A stretch of DNA of 64,000 nucleotides, from assembly GCF_011947265.1 (NCBI RefSeq), contig NZ_JAATHD010000005.1, positions 1 through 64,000 on the forward strand, read 5' to 3'. Below, in pieces: positions 45,603 to 54,943 of this stretch (position 1 is its first letter; every line of letters starts with the position of its first letter). The notes under the pieces are model-generated. The model was given only the letters and a program-made list of their open reading frames with translations, did no database searches and had not been told where the DNA came from. The position numbers and the translations under genes are program-made. This DNA comes from Paenibacillus sp. HB172176. GTDB lineage: Bacteria > Bacillota > Bacilli > Paenibacillales > Paenibacillaceae.

Positions 45603-45656
45603 GTTCTATTCAAGAGCGAAATTGTTTTATTCGCTCTGTTATATTAATAATAGAAC
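45603..45656. repeat. Nested AT-rich inverted repeat upstream of the surface hydrolase gene
   Basis: An outer pair GTTCTATT/AATAGAAC encloses an inner pair AGAGCGAA/TTCGCTCT. The inner arms alone can form an 8-bp hairpin. The position is just upstream of the hydrolase start (gene on minus strand) and after the sulfatase stop, so it may terminate the sulfatase transcript or act as an operator for the hydrolase. Confidence 0.55.
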
Positions 45657-45717
45657 AGATATTTTTAATAGGCAAGAGTTTTCTCATGAAAAATCGAATT
45701 TACGCGTAAAGGAAACG

Positions 45718-47082
45718 TCAGCCCCGATCTCCAAGATCGTACATCGCCATGTAATACGGATAATGCTCCTTGTATTGCGTCAACGGCTCCGGATTCGCCG
45801 CTCGGCCAATTTCGCGGCAATTCGCTCCCATCCGGTCCGCGGCCGCGTCTCCGAGATCCGCCCGGCAAGCCTCCAACAACAGCTCGAGACGTGCTACCAC
45901 CTCGGGATGCTCCTCCGCCACATTCCGACTTTCCGAGACATCCTCCTTCAAATGATACAGCTCCCAAACCGTTTCGTCTTTGCGATGGACATGCAACTTC
46001 CACTCGCCGCAACGAACCGCCGCAAGCTTGCTCGAATGATAATAGAAGAATGCTTCATGCGGAGACGCCGCGTCTTCCTCTTGCAGCATCAACGGCAGAA
46101 TATCCTTGCCGTCGATGACGCGGTCATTCGGTAGTGAAGCCCCTGCCAGCGCGCAAAGCGTCGGCAAGAAATCCATCGAAGTCGCGATTTCCCCGCATAT
46201 GCCGCCTGCCGGAATCGTCCCCGGCCAAGACATTAGGCACGGCAGCCGCATGCCGCCCTCCCAAGTTGTATTCTTCGTACCGCGCAGCCTTCCGTTGCTT
46301 GCGCCGTAATCGCAACGCGAGCCGTTGTCAGACGTGAAGATGACCAGTGTATCCTGCTCCAGCCCAAGAAGCTTCAATTCCTCCATCAGCACGCCGGTCG
46401 TCCAATCGATGCAAGCGACCGCCGCGCCGTACGGCCCATTCTCGGATTGCTCGAGAAAGCGCTTTGGCACGTATAGCGGCAGATGCACGTACATATGCGC
46501 GAAATACAAGAAGAAGGGCTCTTCCTGATGATTGCGAATGAATTTCACCGCTTGCTCCAGATAACGCTCCGTCAGAGACGCCTGATCCGGCTGCGCCTGC
46601 AGCACTTGCTCGTCGTCCATCAGGGGAAGCGGCGGCAGCATATGCCTGGAGCCGGTTTGTCTGCCCATATCGTTGCTGTACGGCAGGCCGTAATAATGGT
46701 CGAAGCCGTGTCTTGTCGGCAGAAATTCCTTTTGGTCGCCGCAATGCCATTTACCAATCATCATCGTGGCGTAATCGGCTCCTTTGAGCGCTTTCGCGAT
46801 CGTTATTTCGTCGGGATTCAGTCCTACTCCTTGTCCCGGGAACAGCACATGCCTTCCCTCGAATTGGTCAAAGCCGATGCGCTTCGGATAACAGCCCGTC
46901 ATCATAGCCCCGCGCGAAGGCGAGCATACCGGCGATGCCATATAGAAATCGGTGAATTGAATTCCGTTCTGCGCCATAAGGTCCAGCGCAGGCGTCTTGT
47001 GCGCCTGCGAGCCGTAACAGCCCAGATCCCCATATCCCAAATCATCGCAATTGATTAGAATCACATTCGGTTTTCGTTGCAT
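45718..47082 (-). CDS. Sulfatase (formylglycine type), cytoplasmic
   Basis: Removes sulfate esters, probably from an imported sulfated oligosaccharide or small aryl or alkyl sulfate. The sulfatase signature VCSPSRGAMMTG has Cys53, to be converted to formylglycine, and the metal-binding pair DD is at 13-14 in NCDDLGYGDLG. The second metal site DNG is in FTSDNGSRCDYG. The length of 454 is normal. There is no signal peptide. GGAGG lies 8 bp before the ATG. The gene faces an AraC gene across 120 bp. No sulfatase-maturing enzyme is encoded in the window. Confidence 0.93.
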   Translation of the reverse strand: MQRKPNVILINCDDLGYGDLGCYGSQAHKTPALDLMAQNGIQFTDFYMASPVCSPSRGAMMTGCYPKRIGFDQFEGRHVLFPGQGVGLNPDEITIAKALKGADYATMMIGKWHCGDQKEFLPTRHGFDHYYGLPYSNDMGRQTGSRHMLPPLPLMDDEQVLQAQPDQASLTERYLEQAVKFIRNHQEEPFFLYFAHMYVHLPLYVPKRFLEQSENGPYGAAVACIDWTTGVLMEELKLLGLEQDTLVIFTSDNGSRCDYGASNGRLRGTKNTTWEGGMRLPCLMSWPGTIPAGGICGEIATSMDFLPTLCALAGASLPNDRVIDGKDILPLMLQEEDAASPHEAFFYYHSSKLAAVRCGEWKLHVHRKDETVWELYHLKEDVSESRNVAEEHPEVVARLELLLEACRADLGDAAADRMGANCREIGRAANPEPLTQYKEHYPYYMAMYDLGDRG

Positions 47083-47202
47083 CGAGTCGTCCTCCCCTGT
47101 TCAGATCAAAATAGTTCCTGAACTAAGGATACTATGAAGCATGGGGGGCTAAACGATGGTATAGTGGGAATAAACGCAGATTAAGGACAGGAATGATTCC
47201 GC

Positions 47203-48108
47203 ATGGACAAGAGCAATAGTCGCAGGGGCTTGCCCGAAATCAGTATAAACATTCATTTTTTATACGAATGGCGGCGAGAGCCCCTTTGGAATTTCGAATA
47301 TTTCAGCAATCCGTTCTATACGATCTGGCTGGTCATAAACGGCTGCCGCAGAATCGAAACCCGCACCGGAAGCTTCGACATTCATCCGATGGACTTGCTA
47401 ATTATCCCGCCCAACACCCTGTTTCGTACGCGTCACTGCCAAGCGTACAAGGATGAAATTCATTATTTGGCGATGGGGGTCGGCATTCATTGCGGAGATA
47501 TTCCATTCGAATTCGTGTGCAGGCTGCCACTGCAAAGCAGCTTGAGTCTGGATGAATGCCAGTCGTTGTCTCAGCTTTGGAGCCGCTTGCTGCATCAGTG
47601 GCAGGGCAGCCAGTCCCGCGATGGCTTTCCATCCAACCGCCAAACAGCGAGGACCTTGTCCCAAGCGGATGACGAACTGGATAATCTGCTCGCAAATCTC
47701 GAATTTGCAGCAATGGAGCGCGGGATGATGGCTTCGTTAATCCGCTATTGCGAGGGAGCTTCGCTCGAGCCCTTCGAAGCCATCGACGAGCGTGTTCTGA
47801 AAGCGAATCTCATTATGAGGCATAGCGTCGGCAACAAGCTGTCCATGTCCAATCTATGCGAGCAGCTATTCATCAGTGAAGGGCATTTGCGCGCTTTGTT
47901 TCAAGCCAATTTGAAGACTTCGCCGATGAAGCACTTCCTGATGCTGAGACTGCAACGCGCCAAAGAACTGCTTCTTACCTCCGGACTGACCATTACCGAG
48001 ATTGCCGTTCAAACCGGCTTCGATGATCTTCATCATTTCGGCAAGATGTTCCGAAAGTACGAACAGACCAGCCCAAGCCGATATCGCGAGATGGGGAGGG
48101 GAGAATAG
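47203..48108 (+). CDS. AraC-family transcriptional regulator, divergent from the sulfatase gene
   Basis: An N-terminal cupin arm (about 1-120, with DIHPMDLLIIPPNTLF) and a C-terminal double helix-turn-helix (about 200-298, GFDDLHHFGKMFRKY then TSPSRYRE). The head-to-head arrangement with the sulfatase gene suggests that it controls it. TATAGT at about 47160 could be its -10 box. The ribosome site is weak (AAGGACAGG, about 13 bp before the ATG). Confidence 0.88.
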   Translation: MDKSNSRRGLPEISINIHFLYEWRREPLWNFEYFSNPFYTIWLVINGCRRIETRTGSFDIHPMDLLIIPPNTLFRTRHCQAYKDEIHYLAMGVGIHCGDIPFEFVCRLPLQSSLSLDECQSLSQLWSRLLHQWQGSQSRDGFPSNRQTARTLSQADDELDNLLANLEFAAMERGMMASLIRYCEGASLEPFEAIDERVLKANLIMRHSVGNKLSMSNLCEQLFISEGHLRALFQANLKTSPMKHFLMLRLQRAKELLLTSGLTITEIAVQTGFDDLHHFGKMFRKYEQTSPSRYREMGRGE

Positions 48109-48193
48109 AATTTTCTTTTATCGCTCACGGAAGGAGGAATAGGTTATAATTGTCAATGGCATAAGCAAAAGCATTTACGATGGGGGAATGGCA

Positions 48194-49240
48194 ATGAACA
48201 AAAACAGGGTACTGATTACGACAACAAATGCAATTGAAAATGTTGAGATCAAGCATTATAAAGGGGTGGTCTCTGCCAGAGTCGTTGCGGGCACCGGGTA
48301 TTTTTCGGATCTTTTTGCCGGCTTTAGCGACATATTCGGCGGACGCTCGGGTACATATCAAAGACAGTTAAAGAGCCTGTATGATGAAGTAATCGAGAAT
48401 CTATCCAATGAAGCCAGGAAAATCGGCGCCAACGCAATTGTCGGGGTAAATATGGACAATGATGAGATTTCCGGAAAAGGAAAGCAAATGTTTATGGTAA
48501 CGGCGACCGGCACTGCGGTTACCGTACCCGAGCAAGAGCTGGAAAAGATGCAAGGAGAAGAAGTTGAAGAATTGCTTGAGATATCCAGCGAGAAATTCGA
48601 TTCCATGTATAATCGTCTTCGCATTATAACCCTCATAAGAAATGATCCATCGGAGATTGAAAATCATTGGGACTATATCGTTAATCATTCTGTATTTGAA
48701 GTCATGGAATATGTGTATAAAAGATATAGCAATGAAACGATTTCATTTCAGATATTCAAAGAGCGTACCATAGCTTATTTCTCCCAATTGGAAGAGGGTG
48801 TTGCGATTTCGTTCCTGTACAAAAAATTCGATTCATCAACAAGGAATAGCCGATTAATATCGTTGTTGCACGGCGCTAAGCTAGTCCATTATCAATCCAT
48901 CCTAAATTCCTTTCCGCAATCCTCTGAAAATATGAAAATATGTCTGTTTCATTTGTCCTATGGCGATAAAAGGGTATACAAACGGGAAGATATTCAGAGG
49001 TTAGCCAAACTAATCGAGGTATTTGAAAAGGGATTTCCCGAACAGCTTGGGGCTAAGCAGAACGACAATTGGATATGCAGTTGCGGAAATAAGAATAAAT
49101 CGGGCCAGAATTATTGTAAACGTTGCGAAAAAGATGCGAGAGGCTTTCTGAGCACGGATGTAAATTATGATTATGTCATCAGGCTGCTGAAGGAAAGGGA
49201 ATACGTTTTGAAGAAAATTTTCAAGGTGTCCGTCGAATAG
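48194..49240 (+). CDS. YbjQ (UPF0145)-like protein with C-terminal zinc ribbon
   Basis: Residues 1-105 have the YbjQ/UPF0145 pattern: VLITTTNAIENVEIKHYKGVV, the DIFGG loop, and IGANAIVGVNMD. YbjQ proteins are usually only about 105 residues; here a helical region of about 200 residues follows, and then a zinc ribbon, WICSCGNKNKSGQNYCKRCE (C-x-C-x10-C-x2-C). The function of the family is unknown. The start at 48194 is preferred over ATG 48188, which directly abuts GGGGGA. It stands alone, 27 bp before the dehydrogenase gene. Confidence 0.8.
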   Translation: MNKNRVLITTTNAIENVEIKHYKGVVSARVVAGTGYFSDLFAGFSDIFGGRSGTYQRQLKSLYDEVIENLSNEARKIGANAIVGVNMDNDEISGKGKQMFMVTATGTAVTVPEQELEKMQGEEVEELLEISSEKFDSMYNRLRIITLIRNDPSEIENHWDYIVNHSVFEVMEYVYKRYSNETISFQIFKERTIAYFSQLEEGVAISFLYKKFDSSTRNSRLISLLHGAKLVHYQSILNSFPQSSENMKICLFHLSYGDKRVYKREDIQRLAKLIEVFEKGFPEQLGAKQNDNWICSCGNKNKSGQNYCKRCEKDARGFLSTDVNYDYVIRLLKEREYVLKKIFKVSVE

Positions 49241-49267
49241 GGGGGCCAGAAAGGGGAGTAGGCAAGC

Positions 49268-50221
49268 ATGTCCAAAATCGTCTATCTGGGTACATTATCC
49301 GCGAAGCATCTGGAAAAAATACATACGACTCTGCCAGAGCGGTGGGAAATCGTTCACGGCAAGGAGGAGCAGTGGCTCCCGCATCTGGAGGGAGCGGAAA
49401 TTATAATCGGCTGGAACAATAAGGCTGCCGAAGCTTGCTTGAAGCCGAATACGAGGCTGAAATGGATTCAGAATTGGGGAGCGGGCGTTGATAGAATGCC
49501 CCTTGCCGATATGGCCGCATATGGCGTCGCGCTCACCAATGCAAGCGGCGTTCACGCTTATCCCATCTCCGAGACGATCTTCTCGATGATGCTGGCCTTC
49601 GCGCGGAATCTGCATCAGTCTATCCGCAATCAAGAGAGAAATGATTGGAAATCGACAGGCGCGTTGCGCGAAATTCATGGGGCAACGATGGGCGTTGTTG
49701 GAGTCGGAGCCATCGGAGAGGAAACGGCGAGGCTTGGCAAAGCGTTCGGCATGACGGTGCTTGGTGTAAGACGATCGGGCGAGCAAGCCCCCAATGTAGA
49801 TCGAATGTTCCGTCACGATGGACTGGGGGAAGTGCTTCGCATGAGCGACTTTGTCGTCAACACGCTTCCCCATACGACGGAGACGCATCGCATGTTCGGC
49901 AAGCAGCAATTCGCATGGATGAAGCCCTCGGCGTATTACATCAATATTGGCAGAGGCGGCACGACCGATACGGAAGCGATGATTGAAGCCTTGCGCAGCG
50001 GAGAAATCGCCGGAGCGGGACTCGATGTCTTCGAACAGGAGCCTTTGCCGAAGGATAGTCCGCTCTGGGGAATGGACAATGTGCTCATAACGCCGCATAA
50101 TTCAGGCTCGACGGTGCATTATGACGATCGGGCTCTGGATATTTTCCTGGAAAATCTGCAAGCCTATCTCGGAACGGGTCAGCCTTCGCGCAATGTAGTC
50201 GATATTCAGAAGCAATATTAG
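49268..50221 (+). CDS. D-isomer-specific 2-hydroxyacid dehydrogenase
   Basis: Interconverts 2-oxo acids and D-2-hydroxy acids with NAD(P)H in the cytoplasm. The Rossmann motif is VGVGAIGEETARLG, with the catalytic Arg region NIGRGGTTD, a Glu in DVFEQEPLP, and the catalytic His in ITPHNSGST. At 317 residues it has the family length. The closest functional group (phosphoglycerate, glyoxylate or lactate type) cannot be told from sequence alone. AGGGGAG lies about 10 bp before the ATG. The stop codon overlaps that of the convergent regulator gene. Confidence 0.9.
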   Translation: MSKIVYLGTLSAKHLEKIHTTLPERWEIVHGKEEQWLPHLEGAEIIIGWNNKAAEACLKPNTRLKWIQNWGAGVDRMPLADMAAYGVALTNASGVHAYPISETIFSMMLAFARNLHQSIRNQERNDWKSTGALREIHGATMGVVGVGAIGEETARLGKAFGMTVLGVRRSGEQAPNVDRMFRHDGLGEVLRMSDFVVNTLPHTTETHRMFGKQQFAWMKPSAYYINIGRGGTTDTEAMIEALRSGEIAGAGLDVFEQEPLPKDSPLWGMDNVLITPHNSGSTVHYDDRALDIFLENLQAYLGTGQPSRNVVDIQKQY

Positions 50222-50901
50222 TTCAGATTTCCCGTCATTTCGAAAATGTTCAATTCGTTGACAAGCTTCACCACATCCTTGGTGCGCTGCTTATCGAATT
50301 TTTTCAGAATGCCGTTGATTTGTTTTTTTATCGTTTCCATTTCGACGGATCGCATGGTCGCAATTTCCTTGCGGCCGTAGGATTGGCTCAGCAGCTTCAG
50401 AATTTCGATTTCGCTGGGCGTGAGCGTCGAGATAATATTGAGCGCGGCCATAAGCTTGGACTCCGTCTTCTTCACCCGCACGAGCTCATTCCGAAGCTTC
50501 TTCGCGATCATGGGACGAATCGGGGAGTCGTCGGTATAGGCCGAGCGAATGCCTTCGATAATTTCCTCGCGGGAAGCGGATTTAATCATATAATCCACGA
50601 TTCCGGTCTGGAAAGCGGCGAATACGATATTATCGTCTTCATGAACGGTAAGCACGATAATCTTCGTATCGGGAAGCTGCTCGTGAATCGCCTTTGCGGC
50701 TTCAATGCCGGCGAACTTTGATTCCATCTCAATGTCCATGAGAATGATATCGGGATGGCATTGCTTCGCGCTTGCTACAGTGCTTGCGCCATTGTCCAGG
50801 GAGCCCAGCCATTCGAAGTCGGGCTCCATTCGGATCATTCTCTCCAATCTGCGGCGATGAGCCTCCATATCGTCGGCAACAAGAATTTTGATAGTATCCA
50901 T
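50218..50901 (-). CDS. NarL/LuxR-type response regulator
   Basis: A receiver domain (1-120) with DD at 10-11, Asp56 in ILMDIEM, and a Lys in DYMIKSASRE, followed by a LuxR helix-turn-helix (about 155-215, LTPSEIEILKLLSQSYGRKEI). It is the partner of the 7-TM kinase encoded 28 bp upstream. The LuxR output differs from the AraC output of the other two-component systems in the window. The likely target is the divergent importer 4 operon. Confidence 0.92.
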   Translation of the reverse strand: MDTIKILVADDMEAHRRRLERMIRMEPDFEWLGSLDNGASTVASAKQCHPDIILMDIEMESKFAGIEAAKAIHEQLPDTKIIVLTVHEDDNIVFAAFQTGIVDYMIKSASREEIIEGIRSAYTDDSPIRPMIAKKLRNELVRVKKTESKLMAALNIISTLTPSEIEILKLLSQSYGRKEIATMRSVEMETIKKQINGILKKFDKQRTKDVVKLVNELNIFEMTGNLN

Positions 50902-50929
50902 CGCTTGTTCCTCCTCGAATGTCTTCTTG

Positions 50930-52429
50930 TTAGGCTAAAGGAATGAAGACTTTAAAGACGGTCCCCGTTTTTTCATTGCTTTCGACCTCGATTTTGCCAT
51001 TATGTCCCGTAATGATGGTGTGGCAATACGATAAGCCGACTCCCCAATTGGTTGCCGAGGATTTGGTTGAGAAGAACGGAGAGAATACATCGTTGATATG
51101 CTCGGGCGGGATGCCGGGACCTGTGTCGTGAATGGAGACGAAGCCCCAATCATCCTGCTCCCTGACCGTAATGGTGATGATTCCCTTCCCTCCTCGCAGC
51201 GCTTCAATGGCATTGATAATCATATTGTAGAAAACCTCGGTCATATGCTTCTCGTCCATATAGGCTTTGTAACCGCTTGATTCATTAAGAAACAAAATTT
51301 GCTCCTGATTGATCCCCGTCGATAATTTGGCGAGCGCGTTTTCGACAGGCACAAACAGGCGAACCAGATGCATTTTCAGAGATAGGGTATTGAGCTTGCT
51401 GGATGCGTTATGAAGCGTTTCGTAGGACATCAGACAAGATTTCATGATCAAATCAAGACTGTAGAGCGTTTCCTTGTCCTCGGGATATTTTTCTTTCAAA
51501 AATTCGGCCTCCGACTTGATGGCGAGAACATGGTTTTTGATCGAATGGGTAAAAGCCCGCACGCCTAAGGACGCGGTTTTGATACGTTTGTTGATTTCGG
51601 AATTTTTGTCATTGTATTTTCTCTCCATCGCTTGATATCTGGAGAAGGTGAGAATCATAAAGCCGAGTGCGATAAGCGAAATCATGGGAAAGAAATTCAA
51701 CTCATAGAACAGGTTGTAAATTTTCGGCTTGATATAGTTATGATAATCGGGAATGAACGTGGCTTTCACCAGTATTTCGGGCGCCCATGAGAACATGCCC
51801 GTATGAATGATAACGACGGGCGCGAGGCACAAAATGTGATAGAGCGCGTATTGTCGTTGAAAGCTTATTTTCTTGTTTTTCACATAATAGCGTATGAGAA
51901 TGAAGAAGCTTGCGAGCAAAAACGAATATTTCATCGTCAAGAACAGGATGTCGAGACTGTCCCTGATTTGATTGAATAATTCCATCCGTCTATAGGTCCC
52001 GCCATAGAAACGGTTCTGAAGCCATTGATTGAATCGGGGATCGTAATAACAGGCTTGAATAACAGCCGTCAACATGAGCGGCGCGTACCAGCGCCATTTT
52101 TTTAAGCCGTTTTTTTTGTAGGAAAAGGAGATTGCGAACAATAAGAAGGAATAGGTGAACAATAGAATGCCGCCGTTGAACAGGCGAATGAACAAATCGG
52201 GATCGATATTCTCCAGAACGAGTCTGTTCCAGGAGCCGGGACTGAAATCGTAAATATTGCTGATCAGCTTGAAGTACACATTGAAGTTGCTGAGGTAGAA
52301 CAAATAAGAGTAAAAAGAAATAATCCATCCCGCAATAATTCCGTAGAGGAACAAGGTGGATGAGTTTTTCGGCTTCTTGTAGGTCAAAGCAACGGTGAAA
52401 AGCAGCAGAACAATCGTCAAATAAGTCAT
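50930..52429 (-). CDS. Seven-helix membrane sensor histidine kinase
   Basis: About seven hydrophobic segments occupy residues 1-260, with no large extracellular loop domain, so the ligand is probably sensed within or near the membrane. The kinase core has the phospho-acceptor His in FTHSIKNHVLAIKSE, the N box FYNMIINAIEAL, and G boxes HDTGPGIPP and GVGLSY. The gene is followed by its regulator gene and divergent from importer 4, whose start is 145 bp away. Confidence 0.9.
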   Translation of the reverse strand: MTYLTIVLLLFTVALTYKKPKNSSTLFLYGIIAGWIISFYSYLFYLSNFNVYFKLISNIYDFSPGSWNRLVLENIDPDLFIRLFNGGILLFTYSFLLFAISFSYKKNGLKKWRWYAPLMLTAVIQACYYDPRFNQWLQNRFYGGTYRRMELFNQIRDSLDILFLTMKYSFLLASFFILIRYYVKNKKISFQRQYALYHILCLAPVVIIHTGMFSWAPEILVKATFIPDYHNYIKPKIYNLFYELNFFPMISLIALGFMILTFSRYQAMERKYNDKNSEINKRIKTASLGVRAFTHSIKNHVLAIKSEAEFLKEKYPEDKETLYSLDLIMKSCLMSYETLHNASSKLNTLSLKMHLVRLFVPVENALAKLSTGINQEQILFLNESSGYKAYMDEKHMTEVFYNMIINAIEALRGGKGIITITVREQDDWGFVSIHDTGPGIPPEHINDVFSPFFSTKSSATNWGVGLSYCHTIITGHNGKIEVESNEKTGTVFKVFIPLA

Positions 52430-52574
52430 GTCAGCACCCTCTTGTCTACATTCATTTTACACGGAGAAGACAAATTCCAAAAGGGGTATAAAATTTTCAT
52501 CTTATTGGATGGCGGAGCTTTCGTTTACGATAGATCATGTCAGGAAGCATAACATGAGCAAAGGGGAGAGGGCA

Positions 52575-53918
52575 ATGAAAAGAAAGGGATCTATCTTGTT
52601 GAGCCTGATTATCGCAATTGCAATGCTGGCGGGATGCTCGTCGAACAATGGAGGGAATGGTTCGAGCGGAGGAGAGTCGACAGGAGAAAACAGCGGGAGC
52701 CAGGGAGGCTCGAGCGGTTCCGAGGCCGTTAATTTCACCGTTCCGGTGTTGCCGGATGATCTGGCGGCGTTCCAGGCGGTGTACGAGCAATTCTCGAAGG
52801 AAAATCCGAACATCAAGGTGGAATTCATTACATTTCCGGCCAATCAATATTATGAGAAGCTGAGAATACAGCTTTCCGGCGGGGTGCAATACGATTTGTT
52901 CGGCGGGGTGCTCGATTCGATGATCGACACGGGCATTATTGAGCCTCTGGATGATCTGATCAAAGCGAATAATGTCGATGTGTCGGGCTTTGGCGAAATG
53001 TTCGAGCGGATGAAAATCAATGGACATTACTACGGGATGCCGTATCGCAAATCGAACTGGATGCTCTATTACAACAAGGATTTGTTCGATGAATTCAATG
53101 TGCCTTATCCAAGCGACGATATGACATGGGCCGATTTCCGCGAGCTGGCCAAGACCATGACGAAGGGCTCTGGACAGGACAAAACCTACGGGGCATTCCT
53201 CCATACCTGGCCTCAAACCTGGTATATGCAAGCCGTTCAGGCGGGAGCTACGATTATCGACAAGGATTTGTCGCCGTTCAAGCAGGCGCTTCAATTCAGA
53301 TTGGATATGGAAGCGGACGGCTCCATCATGAAATGGTCGGAGCAAATTGCGACGGGCGCTCATTATAACGCGGCGTTCCAGAAGGGCAATATCGCGATGA
53401 ATCTGATGGGCGATTGGCATGTCGCTCAGCTCAGAAAAGCGGAGGATGAAGGGAAGATCAGCTTCGGTTGGGATGTTGTTCCCATTCCTCATCCGGAGGG
53501 TGTAGAGGCTAACACAAGCTTGGCTTTGCCGGTTTCATTAATGATTAACAAAAATTCGAAGCACAAGGAAGAAGCGTTCAAATTTATTGATTATATGACC
53601 GGCAGCAAGGGCGCCGAAATCTTCGCTTCGATGGGCTATCTCACCGGATTTACGAACGATGCGGTCAAGGCGGCGTATTTCGGAGACGGAAATCGCAATC
53701 CCGAGCATCTGAATTATTTCAACGAAGCCAAGGAATATGCGGAATATCCGATGCTGCCCGGCGTGAAGAACATTGTCGTGAATCAAATTTACAAGCAAGA
53801 GGGAGAGCTGGTATTCGTCGGCGAGCAAACGCCGGATGAAGCGATTCAGAACATATCCGATCGCCTGCAGAAGGAATGGGGCGACATCTACGCGGATCAG
53901 TTCTCTGTAGGTGAATAA
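52575..53918 (+). CDS. Extracellular sugar-binding lipoprotein of importer 4
   Basis: A lipoprotein of 447 residues with lipobox MLAGCSSN (Cys about 21), a Gly/Ser-rich linker, and an SBP_bac_1-type binding domain (TFPANQYYEKLRIQLSGG, PYRKSNWMLYYNKDLF). It is shorter than the 540-577 residue YtcQ-type proteins of importers 1-3 and belongs to the maltose-type group. GGGGAGAGG precedes the ATG at 52575. The same operon ends with a sulfatase gene, so a sulfated sugar is a possible ligand. Confidence 0.92.
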   Translation: MKRKGSILLSLIIAIAMLAGCSSNNGGNGSSGGESTGENSGSQGGSSGSEAVNFTVPVLPDDLAAFQAVYEQFSKENPNIKVEFITFPANQYYEKLRIQLSGGVQYDLFGGVLDSMIDTGIIEPLDDLIKANNVDVSGFGEMFERMKINGHYYGMPYRKSNWMLYYNKDLFDEFNVPYPSDDMTWADFRELAKTMTKGSGQDKTYGAFLHTWPQTWYMQAVQAGATIIDKDLSPFKQALQFRLDMEADGSIMKWSEQIATGAHYNAAFQKGNIAMNLMGDWHVAQLRKAEDEGKISFGWDVVPIPHPEGVEANTSLALPVSLMINKNSKHKEEAFKFIDYMTGSKGAEIFASMGYLTGFTNDAVKAAYFGDGNRNPEHLNYFNEAKEYAEYPMLPGVKNIVVNQIYKQEGELVFVGEQTPDEAIQNISDRLQKEWGDIYADQFSVGE

Positions 53919-53968
53919 ATCATCATTTTCCGATCAATAAAAATTACAAAATAAGCAGATACCGATGC

Positions 53969-54002
53969 GCGGACCCGGCATTGCAAGTGTCATGGCGTCC
54001 GC
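53969..54002 (+). promoter_or_regulatory. Weak intercistronic stem-loop after the importer 4 binding-protein gene
   Basis: GCGGAC and GTCCGC, 22 bases apart, form a 6-bp stem without a T run in the 108-bp gap before the first permease. It is weaker than the comparable structures at 6311 and 19766 and may be fortuitous. Confidence 0.35.
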
Positions 54003-54026
54003 CCGTCGGTGAAGGAGTGCTCTACC

Positions 54027-54920
54027 TTGCTGAGAAAGAAACAAAGATCGATGACGCAAAGAAATCGAATATCCGGCTACCTGTTTCTGCTTCCCAATAT
54101 TATTGGCTTTGCCATCTTTGTTTTTTTGCCCGTCATTGCTTCCTTCTTCCTGAGCTTCATGAATTGGAACGGCTTTGGAGCGATGAAGTTCGTGGGACTG
54201 GACAATTACGCAAGATTGCTTAAGGACGAAAACTTCAAAATATCTTTTATGAACAGTATTATTTTTACGCTGGTTTCCGTGCCTTTTACTTTGTTTCTAT
54301 CTCTTATCGTTGCCGTCTGGCTGAATGCCGGCATCAAATTCGTCAAATGGTTTCGAACGGCGGTCTTTCTCCCGTACATTACGGCTACAATTGCCGTTGC
54401 TGTGATTTGGCAATTGCTCTTGAACCCGACGATGGGTCCGATTAACGGAATATTAAGCAGCATCGGCTTCAATCATCCGCCCGGATGGCTGTCTTCGCCG
54501 CAATGGGCGCTGCTGTCGGTAGCTCTTGTCTATATATGGAATTCAATCGGCTATTATATGGTTTTGTATTTGGCCGGCTTGCAAGGCGTGCCGGAGCATT
54601 TGTATGAAGCGGCGGATATAGACGGCGCCGGTTCGATTTCGAAGTTCTTTCATATTACATTGCCGATGCTTTCGCCCGTTATTTTCTTCACGATCATTAT
54701 CGGTGTCATCAACTCCTTCAAGGTGTTCGACCTGATCTTCGTATTGACCCAGGGAGGCCCGGGCCGTTCAACGCAGGTTCTGGTCTATACCATCTACAAT
54801 GTGGCGTTCAAGCAATTCGACTTCGGTTACGCCTCCGCGATGGCCTATATATTGTTCCTGTTAATTCTCGTCTTCAGTTATCTTCAATTCAGAGGACAGA
54901 AGAAGTGGGTGAATTATTAA
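54027..54920 (+). CDS. ABC sugar permease, MalF type (importer 4)
   Basis: Six membrane helices and the coupling loop EAADIDGAGSISKFFHITLP mark this as the MalF-like subunit. TTG at 54027 is the likely start, with GAAGGAG 9 bp upstream; the in-frame GTG at 54009 precedes that site, and ATG 54051 is a shorter alternative. Its closest type is the UgpA/MalF group, consistent with the shorter binding protein. Confidence 0.9.
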   Translation: MLRKKQRSMTQRNRISGYLFLLPNIIGFAIFVFLPVIASFFLSFMNWNGFGAMKFVGLDNYARLLKDENFKISFMNSIIFTLVSVPFTLFLSLIVAVWLNAGIKFVKWFRTAVFLPYITATIAVAVIWQLLLNPTMGPINGILSSIGFNHPPGWLSSPQWALLSVALVYIWNSIGYYMVLYLAGLQGVPEHLYEAADIDGAGSISKFFHITLPMLSPVIFFTIIIGVINSFKVFDLIFVLTQGGPGRSTQVLVYTIYNVAFKQFDFGYASAMAYILFLLILVFSYLQFRGQKKWVNY

Positions 54921-54943
54921 TGATGACAGAAGGAGAAAATCGT

